A stretch of 8,062 bases of DNA from Comamonas sp. (GTDB lineage Bacteria > Pseudomonadota > Gammaproteobacteria > Burkholderiales > Burkholderiaceae_C): assembly GCA_019236485.1 (NCBI GenBank), contig JAFAIY010000607.1:1-8062 (forward strand), read 5' to 3'. Shown here piece after piece: positions 1 through 6,852 of the stretch. Position 1 is the stretch's first letter. Each line of letters begins with the position of its first letter. Position numbers and translations under genes: made by a program. Below the pieces are notes generated by a model. That model did not search any database. It saw nothing but the letters and a program-made list of their open reading frames with translations, and was not told where the DNA came from.

Positions 1-2861
1 GTGCCGTCCAGGTCGGGCTGCTGTTCCCTGAGGTGGCCGACGGAGCGGTGCTGAGGCAGGAGCTCGAATGGCTGCCGGCGCTGGGGCTGAATCTGGTCAT
101 ACGCATGGACGGCTTCGCCTGGCTGTTTTCCATGCTGGTCTTCGGCATAGGCGCGCTGGTCGTGCTTTATGCACGCTATTACATGTCGCCGGCCGATCCG
201 GTGCCGCGCTTTTTCTCCTTTTTCCTGGCCTTCATGGGGGCCATGGCGGGCGTTGTGCTCTCGGGCAACATCATCCAGCTGGTGTTCTTCTGGGAGCTGA
301 CCAGTCTTTTCTCCTTTCTGCTTATAGGCTACTGGTACCACCGCAAGGATGCGCGGCGCGGCGCGCGCATGGCGCTCACGGTGACGGGCACGGGCGGCCT
401 GGCCATGCTGGTGGGCATGCTGGTGCTGGGCCATATCGTGGGCAGCTACGACCTGGACAATGTGTTGGCGGCCGGGCAGCAGATACGCGGCAGCCATCTG
501 TATCCGGTGGCGCTGGTGCTGATCCTGTTGGGCGCGCTGACCAAAAGCGCGCAGTTCCCGTTCCAGTTCTGGCTGCCCAATGCCATGGCCGCGCCCACGC
601 CGGTCTCGGCCTATCTGCACTCGGCCACCATGGTCAAGGCCGGGGTGTTCCTGCTGGCGCGCATGTGGCCCGTGCTGGGCGATACCGATGCCTGGTTCTG
701 GCTGGTCGGCGGCGCGGGTGCGCTGACCTTGCTGATCGGCGGCTATTGCGCGATGTTCCAGCATGATCTCAAGGGCTTGCTGGCCTATTCCACGATTTCG
801 CATCTGGGACTGATCACCCTGCTGCTGGGGCTCAACAGCAAGCTGGCCGCCGTGGCGGCGGTGTTCCACATCATGAACCATGCGACCTTCAAGGCCTCGC
901 TCTTCATGGCGGCCGGCATTGTGGACCATGAAAGCGGCACGCGCGACATACGCCGACTCTCGGGACTGCGACACATGATGCCGATCACCGCCACCCTGGC
1001 CTGCGTGGCGAGCGCGGCCATGGCCGGCGTGCCCCTGCTCAACGGCTTCATCTCCAAGGAGATGTTTTTTGCCGAAACCGTCTATCTGGAGGCCGCGCCC
1101 TGGATCAAGACGGTGCTGCCGGTGCTGGCCACGGTGGCCGGCATGTTCAGCGTGGCCTATTCGCTGCGCTTTACCGCAGATGTGTTCTACGGTCCCAAGG
1201 CCACGGACCTGCCGCACGAGCCGCACGAGCCGCCGCACTGGATGCGCGTGCCGGTGGAGCTGCTGGTGCTGGCCTGTCTGGTCGTCGGCATTTTCCCGGC
1301 CTGGGCCGTGGGCGGCTTTCTCGCGACCGCCGCGGCCCCCGTGGTGGGAGGCGATCTGCCCGAATACAGCCTGGCGATCTGGCATGGCTGGAACATGCCG
1401 CTGATCATGAGCCTGGTGGCCCTGGCCGGCGGCATCGTGCTCTACACCATGCTGCGCTGGCAGCGCGAGGCCGGGCATTTCGACGTCACGCCGCTGCTGG
1501 GGCGTGTCAGCGGGCGCAGCGTCTTCGAGAATCTGCTGGCCCGTCTCACCCAGCTGGGCAGGGTGGCGCGGCGCACGCTGTCCACGCGCCGCCTGCAGTG
1601 GCAGATGCTGTGGCTGGTCTGCGTGGCGCTGGCGGCGGCGGCGCTGCCGCTGTGGACCTGGGGCCTGAAGCTGGGCAATCGCGGCACCTTGCCGGTGTCC
1701 ACGGCCTTTGTGCTGCTCTGGGTCATAGGCGGCCTTTGCGCTCTGGGCACGGCCTGGAAAGCCAAGTACCACCGTATGACGGCCTTGATCATGCTGGGCG
1801 GCACGGGGCTGTGCACGGTGCTGACCTTTCTCTGGTTCTCCGCGCCCGACCTGGCCCTGACCCAGCTGGTGGTCGAGGTCGTGACCACGGTGCTGATACT
1901 GCTGGGCCTGCGCTGGCTGCCCAAGCGCGACAAGAACATGCGTACCGCCGACAACGTGGACGCGCGCGCCAGGGCGCGCCGCCTGCGCGATCTGCTGCTG
2001 TCCCTGATCGCGGGCGGCGGCATGGCCTGGCTGGCGTTCGCCATGATGAGCCGGCCGTTCTATGAAAGCACCTCCACCTTCTTCCTCGAGCATGCGCTGA
2101 GCGGCGGCGGCGGCACCAATGTGGTGAATGTGATGCTGGTGGACTTCCGCGGCTTCGATACCTTCGGCGAGATCGTGGTGCTGGGCATCGTGGCCATAGT
2201 CATCTATGCGCTGCTGCGGCGCTTCCGTCCCGCGCGCGAAGCCATGGACATCCCCGAGCAGCAGCGCTATGTGCCTGGCGACTTGCAGACCGATCTGCTC
2301 AATCCGCGCAATGCCAGCGATACCGCCGTGGGCTACCTCATGGTGCCCGCCGTGCTGGTGCGGCTGCTGCTGCCTTTCGCGACCCTGGTCGCCGCCTATA
2401 TCTTTGTGCGCGGCCACAACCAGCCGGGCGGCGGCTTCGTGGCGGGGCTGGTGTTCTCGGTGGCCCTGCTCATGCAGTACATCATCTCGGGCACGCACTG
2501 GGTGGAGGCTCACCTGCCGCTGTATCCGCGCCGCTGGATCGCGGCCGGGCTGCTGTTCGCTCTGGGCACGGGCCTGGGGTCCATCGCCGCGGGCTACCCC
2601 TTCCTGACCAGCCACAGTTTCGACCTGCATCTGCCCGTGGTCGGCCATGTGCATATCGCCAGCGCCACGTTTTTTGACATCGGGGTGTTTGCCCTTGTGG
2701 TCGGCTCCACCATGCTGATTTTGACGGCGATTGCCCACCAATCGGTGCGCGGCCATCGCTTCCATGCGCGCATGCTGGAGGAGCAGGAACAGGAAGCCAG
2801 AAAGGCCGAGGCCGCCGTGCAGGCCGCTACCGCCGAAGCTCTGGCACGAGGAGGTTTGTAA
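1..2861 (+). CDS. mrpA: Mrp/Pha monovalent cation/H+ antiporter, fused subunit A-B (5' partial)
   Basis: Largest membrane subunit of the Mrp (Mnh/Pha) antiporter, homologous to the proton-pumping NuoL/MrpA subunits of complex I. The frame is open to the left edge (first full codon at 3). A GTG at 33 is possible but unlikely to be the start, because homologues have roughly 50-60 more residues including a first membrane helix; the true start lies outside. Numbering from the codon at 33 (942 residues): the antiporter core spans about 1-430, with the helix-5 glutamate in FFWELTS (E88), lysine in GALTKSAQFPFQFWLP (K171), HSATMVKAG (H196, K202), MNHATFK (H282, K287) and FISKEMFF (K342). A NuoJ/DUF4040-like part follows (APDLALTQLVVEVVTT, D606 and E615), then the MrpA C-terminal motif VDFRGFDTFGEIVVLG (703-718). 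Residues about 755-905 are MrpB-like, so this is an A-B fusion as in group 2 operons. The last 37 residues are a charged, Ala/Glu-rich, probably helical tail. Whether Na+ or K+ is carried cannot be read from the sequence. Confidence 0.96.
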   Translation, partial: AVQVGLLFPEVADGAVLRQELEWLPALGLNLVIRMDGFAWLFSMLVFGIGALVVLYARYYMSPADPVPRFFSFFLAFMGAMAGVVLSGNIIQLVFFWELTSLFSFLLIGYWYHRKDARRGARMALTVTGTGGLAMLVGMLVLGHIVGSYDLDNVLAAGQQIRGSHLYPVALVLILLGALTKSAQFPFQFWLPNAMAAPTPVSAYLHSATMVKAGVFLLARMWPVLGDTDAWFWLVGGAGALTLLIGGYCAMFQHDLKGLLAYSTISHLGLITLLLGLNSKLAAVAAVFHIMNHATFKASLFMAAGIVDHESGTRDIRRLSGLRHMMPITATLACVASAAMAGVPLLNGFISKEMFFAETVYLEAAPWIKTVLPVLATVAGMFSVAYSLRFTADVFYGPKATDLPHEPHEPPHWMRVPVELLVLACLVVGIFPAWAVGGFLATAAAPVVGGDLPEYSLAIWHGWNMPLIMSLVALAGGIVLYTMLRWQREAGHFDVTPLLGRVSGRSVFENLLARLTQLGRVARRTLSTRRLQWQMLWLVCVALAAAALPLWTWGLKLGNRGTLPVSTAFVLLWVIGGLCALGTAWKAKYHRMTALIMLGGTGLCTVLTFLWFSAPDLALTQLVVEVVTTVLILLGLRWLPKRDKNMRTADNVDARARARRLRDLLLSLIAGGGMAWLAFAMMSRPFYESTSTFFLEHALSGGGGTNVVNVMLVDFRGFDTFGEIVVLGIVAIVIYALLRRFRPAREAMDIPEQQRYVPGDLQTDLLNPRNASDTAVGYLMVPAVLVRLLLPFATLVAAYIFVRGHNQPGGGFVAGLVFSVALLMQYIISGTHWVEAHLPLYPRRWIAAGLLFALGTGLGSIAAGYPFLTSHSFDLHLPVVGHVHIASATFFDIGVFALVVGSTMLILTAIAHQSVRGHRFHARMLEEQEQEARKAEAAVQAATAEALARGGL
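2298..2747 (+). other. MrpB-like domain fused to the C-terminus of MrpA
   Basis: This sub-region of the preceding gene (residues about 756-905 counted from position 33) corresponds to the separate MrpB/MnhB subunit of Firmicutes. It shows the family signature FVRGHNQPGGGFVAGL (791-806), a membrane segment just before it, and the closing block SATFFDIGVFALVVGSTML. The linker to the MrpA part (about 730-755) is polar: FRPAREAMDIPEQQRYVPGD. There is no stop or start codon between the two parts, so the fusion is in the DNA and is not a readthrough artefact. The exact domain boundary is my estimate. Confidence 0.85.
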
Positions 2862-3226
2862 TGGAAATCGTTCTGGCTCTGGCCATAGGCGTGCTCACGG
2901 GCTCGGGCGTCTGGCTGCTGCTGCGCCCGCGTAGCTATCAGGTCATCATGGGACTGGCGCTGCTGTCGTATGCGGTCAATCTGTTCATCTTCTCCATGGG
3001 GCGCCAGGGGCTGGCCATCAACAAGGCGCCGGTGCTGCAAAACGGCGTGCCTAGCGATCTGGCCCATTACGCCGACCCCATGCCTCAGGCCCTGGTACTG
3101 ACGGCCATCGTCATCGGCTTCGCCATGACGGCGCTGTTCCTGGTGGTGCTGCTGGCCTCGCGCGGCTCCTCGGGCAACGACCATGTGGATGGCGTGCACT
3201 CGCGTACCGAGCAGGAAATGCTATGA
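2861..3226 (+). CDS. mrpC: Mrp/Pha cation/H+ antiporter subunit C
   Basis: Small NuoK-like membrane subunit of the Mrp complex (121 residues; the family is usually about 110-115). Three hydrophobic segments are visible at about 3-21, 27-46 and 77-100. The family signature DPMPQALVLTAIVIGFAMTA (72-91) is present and closely matches the block shared by MrpC and NuoK. After the third helix there is a polar tail of about 20 residues (RGSSGNDHVDGVHSRTEQEML), a little longer than minimal homologues. The start is the ATG in TAATG, overlapping the mrpA stop by one base. It has a near-perfect Shine-Dalgarno sequence, GAGGAGG at 2848-2854, the strongest in the operon, so C can probably be translated well on its own as well as by coupling. 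MrpC is needed in known systems for assembly of the complex. Confidence 0.95.
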   Translation: MEIVLALAIGVLTGSGVWLLLRPRSYQVIMGLALLSYAVNLFIFSMGRQGLAINKAPVLQNGVPSDLAHYADPMPQALVLTAIVIGFAMTALFLVVLLASRGSSGNDHVDGVHSRTEQEML

Positions 3227-5010
3227 AGGCTTGGACCGAATACCTGATGCCGCACCTGATGCTGGCTCCCATCATGCTGCCCATGCTGACGGCGGCGCTG
3301 ATGCTGTTTCTGCGCGAGGAGCGCCAGCGGCTCAAGCTGGGCCTGAACATTCTGTCCACGGCCCTGGGCCTGGTGGCTGTGGTCATGCTGCTGGGCTGGG
3401 CCAATCAGGCGGGCTCCACCATGTCGGTCTACATGCCCGGCAACTGGCCCGCGCCGTTCGGCATCTCGCTGGCGCTGGACAGGCTCACGGCCCTGATGCT
3501 GCTGGTGACCTATGTGGTGGCGCTGGCCGCGCTGGTCTTCTCGGCCGCGCGCTGGCACAAGGCCGGGGTGCATTTCCATCCGCTGTTCCAGCTGCAGCTC
3601 ATGGGGCTGAGCGGGGCCTTTCTCACCGCCGATCTGTTCAATCTGTTCGTGTTCTTCGAGATCATGCTCGCCGCCTCCTACGGCCTGCTGCTGCATGGCT
3701 CGGGCCGCACGCGGATTCAGGCCGGCCTGCACTACATCGCCATCAATCTGGCGGCGTCCTCGCTGTTCCTGATCGGCGTGTCCATGCTCTACGGCATCAC
3801 GGGCACGCTGAATATGGCGGACCTGGCGCGCGCCATACCGCTGGTGCGCGACGCGGACCGCGGCCTGCTGCATGCGGCCGCGGGTGTGCTGGGTACGGCG
3901 TTTCTGATCAAGGCCGCGGTCTGGCCGCTGAACTTCTGGCTGGTGCCCGGCTACAGCGCGGCCACGGCTCCCGTGGGCGCGCTGTTTGCGCTCATGACCA
4001 AGGTCGGCGTCTATGTGATCCTGAGGTTGTGGACGCTGCTGTTCAGCTCCGAAGCCGGGGCCTCGGCCCTGTTCGGCAGCACCTGGCTGATCGTGGGCGG
4101 CATGCTGACCATGGCCTACGGGGCCCTGGGCATGCTGGGCTCGCAGCGGCTCACGCATCTGGCCGGCTTTGCGGCCATTCTGTCCGCGGGCACGCTGCTG
4201 GCCGCCACGGGTTTCGGACAGAACCTGCTGACCGCGGGCCTGCTGTACTACCTGCCGGGCTCCACGCTGGCCGTGGCGGCCCTGTTCCTGATCGCCGATG
4301 TGGTGGACCGCTGGCGCGCGGACGACGACGCGGGCGAGCCTTATGAGGACGACGAAGCGCCATTCCTCAATGCCGAGCTGCTGCCCTCCGAAGGCTTCAA
4401 CCTCGACGACGACGAGGAGCTGCTGATAGGGCGGGCCTTCCCAGCGGCCGCGGCATTCGTGGGCCTGAGCTTTCTGCTCTGCACCCTGCTCATCTCGGGC
4501 CTGCCGCCGCTGTCGGGCTTTGTGGGCAAGTTCGCCATGCTGACCACCTTGCTCAACCCCCTGGGGCTGGGCACTTCCAACGGCGTGCAGGCCGGCTGGG
4601 CCGGCTGGACCATGGTGGCGCTGCTCATAGGCACCGGGCTGCTGGCGCTGATTGCGCTCACGCGTGCCGGCATTCGCCACTTCTGGGCCAGCCCGGAGCA
4701 GGGCGCTCCCTCGCTCAAGCTGGCCGAGGCCCTGCCCATCGCCGCGCTGCTGCTGTGCTGCGTGGCCCTGACCGTCAAGGCCGACGACGTGATGCGCTAT
4801 ACGCTGCGGGCCGCCAACTCCCTGCATTCGCCCGATGTCTATGTGCGTACCGTGATGGGCCTGGCGCCGGTCCCGGCGCCGCAGCAGAAACAGGCGCAGG
4901 AGAGCGCCAGCCCCGAGGCAGCGGCGCGTGCCGCGGCGCAGGAGATGCAGGCGCAGCCCGTACCCGGCATTGCCGTGCCCGAGGCGCAGAAATCGGGGAG
5001 CAAGTCATGA
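3223..5010 (+). CDS. mrpD: Mrp/Pha cation/H+ antiporter subunit D
   Basis: Second large antiporter-type subunit (595 residues; Bacillus MrpD is about 490), homologous to NuoM/NuoN. Hallmarks visible: helix-5 glutamate in LFVFFEIMLAASYG (E146), lysine in TAFLIKAAVWPLNFWL (K230), APVGALFALMTKVGVY (K260), and the late-helix motif SGLPPLSGFVGKFAML (K436). These charged residues form the proton path in the family. Two additions explain the extra length. The first is a strongly acidic hydrophilic insert at residues 367-399 (15 of 33 are Asp or Glu), between the LIADVVDRW helix and the GLPPLSGF region. The second is an Ala/Gln/Pro-rich tail after about residue 550. The start ATG at 3223 overlaps the mrpC stop by four bases (ATGA), with AGGA at 3213-3216 as ribosome binding site. 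The gene ends in ATGA with mrpE. A long antisense frame across this gene is a GC-composition shadow. Confidence 0.96.
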   Translation: MKAWTEYLMPHLMLAPIMLPMLTAALMLFLREERQRLKLGLNILSTALGLVAVVMLLGWANQAGSTMSVYMPGNWPAPFGISLALDRLTALMLLVTYVVALAALVFSAARWHKAGVHFHPLFQLQLMGLSGAFLTADLFNLFVFFEIMLAASYGLLLHGSGRTRIQAGLHYIAINLAASSLFLIGVSMLYGITGTLNMADLARAIPLVRDADRGLLHAAAGVLGTAFLIKAAVWPLNFWLVPGYSAATAPVGALFALMTKVGVYVILRLWTLLFSSEAGASALFGSTWLIVGGMLTMAYGALGMLGSQRLTHLAGFAAILSAGTLLAATGFGQNLLTAGLLYYLPGSTLAVAALFLIADVVDRWRADDDAGEPYEDDEAPFLNAELLPSEGFNLDDDEELLIGRAFPAAAAFVGLSFLLCTLLISGLPPLSGFVGKFAMLTTLLNPLGLGTSNGVQAGWAGWTMVALLIGTGLLALIALTRAGIRHFWASPEQGAPSLKLAEALPIAALLLCCVALTVKADDVMRYTLRAANSLHSPDVYVRTVMGLAPVPAPQQKQAQESASPEAAARAAAQEMQAQPVPGIAVPEAQKSGSKS

Positions 5011-5507
5011 AAACCATTGTCAAGAGCATCTTCCCCGCGCCCCTGCTGTCCGTGGCCTTGCTGCTGCTGTGGCTGCTGCTCAACCGCTCGGTCGGCGCCG
5101 GGCAGATTCTGCTGGGGCTGATCCTGGGTCTGCTGATTCCGGTGCTGCTGCGCGGCCTGCGCCCGCTGCCGGTGCGCGTGAGCCATCCGCTGACCATCGT
5201 CAAGCTGGCGCTGCGCGTGGTCTGGGACACCTCGGTGTCCAACTTCAATGTGCTGCGCTTTCTGCTGTTCCCCAGGATGCGCCGCCATCCCGCGGCTTTC
5301 GTGTCCATCCCGCTGGATCTGCGCGATCCCAACGGCCTGGCCGTGCTGGCCATGATCGTCTGCATCACGCCGGGCACGGCCTGGGCCGAGATTTCGCGCG
5401 ACCGCTCGGTGCTGCTGATCCATGCGCTGGAGGTGGAGTCCGCACAGCAGGTGGTGGACCACATCAAGCAATGCTATGAGCGTCCGCTGATGGAGATTTT
5501 CGAATGA
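5007..5507 (+). CDS. mrpE: Mrp/Pha cation/H+ antiporter subunit E
   Basis: MNHE-family subunit (166 residues; the family is usually about 155-165). Two hydrophobic segments lie near the N-terminus (about 9-26 and 31-49), followed by the conserved VVWDTSVSNFNVLRFLL (71-87). The cytoplasmic half contains the family motif CITPGTAWAEIS (119-130) and HALEVE (139-144). MrpE has no complex I counterpart and is specific to Mrp and related complexes, where it packs with F and G. The ATG at 5007 was chosen because it gives the typical N-terminus (MKTIVKSIFPAPLL), overlaps the mrpD stop by four bases and has GGGGAG at 4995-5000 in front. The frame is open upstream to 4755, but that part lies inside mrpD and does not look like MrpE. 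Confidence 0.95.
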   Translation: MKTIVKSIFPAPLLSVALLLLWLLLNRSVGAGQILLGLILGLLIPVLLRGLRPLPVRVSHPLTIVKLALRVVWDTSVSNFNVLRFLLFPRMRRHPAAFVSIPLDLRDPNGLAVLAMIVCITPGTAWAEISRDRSVLLIHALEVESAQQVVDHIKQCYERPLMEIFE

Positions 5508-5782
5508 ACCCCTGGTTTTATTGGGTGCTGATCGCTTCGCTGGTCATGCTGGTGGTGGCCATGGGCTGTGCGGTGCTGCGCCTGCTCAAGGGGCCGCATG
5601 CGCAGGACCGGGTGCTGGCGCTGGACTGCATGTATCTCAACGGCATGCTCATCATGCTGGACATGGGCATTCTGTATGACAGCACCAATTACTTCGAGGC
5701 GGCCCTGCTGGTGGCCCTGTTCGGCTGCGTGGGCTCCACCGCCATGGCCAAGTTCCTGCTGCGCGGCGAGGTGATCGAATGA
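5504..5782 (+). CDS. mrpF: Mrp/Pha cation/H+ antiporter subunit F
   Basis: Small three-helix subunit (92 residues, normal for MrpF/PhaF). Hydrophobic segments at about 5-26, 38-56 and 63-84. The family signature is RLLKGPHAQDRVLALD (26-41), in which the Gly-Pro, Asp-Arg and ALD positions are conserved; D35 lies in a motif that in other MrpF proteins is important for activity. It sits between E and G as in nearly all mrp operons. The start overlaps the mrpE stop as ATGA, with GGAG at 5492-5495. No oddities seen. Confidence 0.95.
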   Translation: MNPWFYWVLIASLVMLVVAMGCAVLRLLKGPHAQDRVLALDCMYLNGMLIMLDMGILYDSTNYFEAALLVALFGCVGSTAMAKFLLRGEVIE

Positions 5783-6207
5783 GCACCGAAACCATTGCCG
5801 TGGACCTGCCGCTGTGGGCCCAGATCCTGGTGGCCGCCCTGGTGTTCGGCGGCGCGCTGATCGCCCTCATAGGCTCCATGGGGCTGTGGCGGCTCAAGAG
5901 CTATTTCGAGCGCGTGCACTCGCCTTCCATCATCGCCACCATGGGCTGCTGGCTCAGCATGCACGCCACATGGATTTATTTTTCCGTCAGCGGCCAGGGC
6001 TTTGTCATGCACTCGGTGCTGATCGCGATCTTCATCGCCGTGACCGTGCCCATCACCACTATCTTTCTGATGCGTGCCGCGCTGTTCCGCTCGCGCCGCG
6101 CCGGCGAGGCCGTGCCGCCCACCTTGAGCAGCCTGGTGCTCAACGAGCCGGTCGAGGAGGAAGAGGCGACGGAGGGCACCGAGCCCGCAGACCCCGCCAG
6201 GCCCTGA
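5779..6207 (+). CDS. mrpG: Mrp/Pha cation/H+ antiporter subunit G
   Basis: Last subunit of the antiporter (142 residues; many family members are 110-125). Three hydrophobic stretches at about 12-35, 51-69 and 75-97. The family motif GLWRLKSYFERVHSPSIIAT (35-54) is clear, as is VPITTIFLMRAAL (90-102). After about residue 105 there is a polar tail of some 37 residues with a run of four Glu, ending in Ala/Pro; this explains the extra length and is probably cytoplasmic and disordered. Start overlaps the mrpF stop as ATGA, with GAGGTGA at 5768-5774 as ribosome binding site. No terminator hairpin follows the stop codon, so transcription may run on into crcB. Confidence 0.94.
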   Translation: MSTETIAVDLPLWAQILVAALVFGGALIALIGSMGLWRLKSYFERVHSPSIIATMGCWLSMHATWIYFSVSGQGFVMHSVLIAIFIAVTVPITTIFLMRAALFRSRRAGEAVPPTLSSLVLNEPVEEEEATEGTEPADPARP

Positions 6208-6250
6208 GCCGCCGCTGCAGACCTGTCGCTCTTGCGCTAGATTGGGGGCC

Positions 6251-6628
6251 ATGCTCAATATTCTTGCGATTTGCACCGGCGCCTGCATAGGCGCGCTCTC
6301 GCGCTGGTGGCTGGGCCTGTGGCTCAGCACCGGGGCCGGCCTGCCCTGGGGCACGCTGGCCGCGAACCTGATAGGCGGCTATCTGATAGGCATCTGCGTG
6401 GCGCTGTTCCAGGCCATGCCGCAGCTGGATCCCGCATGGCGGCTGGCCATCATCACCGGCTTTCTGGGAGCGCTGACCACCTTCTCGAGCTTCTCGGCGG
6501 AGGTCATAGGCCTGCTGCAGCAGCAGCGCCTGGCGACGGCTCTGGGCTGGTCGGCCCTGCATCTGCTGGGGTCGCTGCTCATGACTTATATAGGCATGCT
6601 GAGCTGGAATGTTTTGCCTGGGCGTTGA
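6251..6628 (+). CDS. crcB: Fluoride channel/exporter CrcB (Fluc family)
   Basis: Small dual-topology membrane protein (125 residues, typical) that works as a homodimeric fluoride channel and protects enolase and other enzymes from fluoride. Four hydrophobic segments. Visible family motifs: GACIGALSRWWLG (10-22, equivalent to the usual GxGALxRY), GTLAANLIGGYLIG (34-47) with the pore Asn at N39, and GFLGALTTFSSFSAEV (70-85). In the last motif the two pore phenylalanines F78 and F81 and the sodium-site region GALTT are intact, so it is likely functional. ATG at 6251 was preferred over an in-frame TTG at 6242 because it gives the normal N-terminus; the only ribosome-binding candidate is a poor GGGGG at 6244-6248. 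It lies 43 bases after mrpG on the same strand. No crcB (fluoride) riboswitch can fit or is seen in that gap, so any fluoride response would need another mechanism. Confidence 0.95.
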   Translation: MLNILAICTGACIGALSRWWLGLWLSTGAGLPWGTLAANLIGGYLIGICVALFQAMPQLDPAWRLAIITGFLGALTTFSSFSAEVIGLLQQQRLATALGWSALHLLGSLLMTYIGMLSWNVLPGR

Positions 6629-6852
6629 AGATATCGCGCCGCAGCATTCGCCACTATGGCAGCAAACAGCTTATGCTGTCAGAGAGGGAATACTGTCGTG
6701 GGGCTATAGCTTTGTGAGCGTATAGTTCAGGCATCATCTGCGCTGCAGGCGCATTTAATCTTGAAGTGTTTGGCGGATGGGCGGCCAGTGCTACCAAGTC
6801 TCTATAGATCTTTGTAGTCCGTGCTGTTCAGCATTCTTAGTACCGAGGGAAC
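6629..6852. other. Non-coding gap between crcB and the LOG gene, with three small hairpins
   Basis: This 224-base stretch is visibly more AT-rich than the genes around it, and I find no credible protein in it. It holds three short inverted repeats in a row. ACAGC-ttat-GCTGT is at 6666-6679. CTATAGCT-ttgtg-AGC(g)TATAG is at 6704-6725, an 8-bp stem with one bulged G. TGCGC-tgcag-GCGCA is at 6739-6753, followed by only three T. The last could be a weak terminator for crcB but lacks a proper T-run. The promoter of the downstream gene should lie here, but no pair of -35/-10 boxes with good spacing stands out; TATAGA at 6803-6808 is the best lone -10-like hexamer. The ribosome binding site GAGGGA is at 6845-6850. 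Confidence 0.6.

Noticed and set aside
33..35. GTG at 33 as the start of mrpA
   Set aside because: The frame continues upstream to the edge with MrpA-like residues, and starting here would remove the first membrane helix found in homologues.
3183..4346. 387-codon + strand frame overlapping mrpC and mrpD
   Set aside because: Composition is Ala/Gly/Arg/His-rich without membrane segments or motifs; mrpD in the other frame matches its family throughout.
3085..4827. Long antisense open frame (580 codons) opposite mrpC/mrpD
   Set aside because: It is rich in Gln, His, Gly and Arg without any domain, and mirrors the GC-biased third positions of mrpD. It is a composition shadow of a well-supported gene.
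6208..6250. Fluoride riboswitch or promoter in front of crcB
   Set aside because: The gap is only 43 bases, lacks the conserved riboswitch core, and TAGATT at 6238-6243 has no -35 partner at proper spacing.
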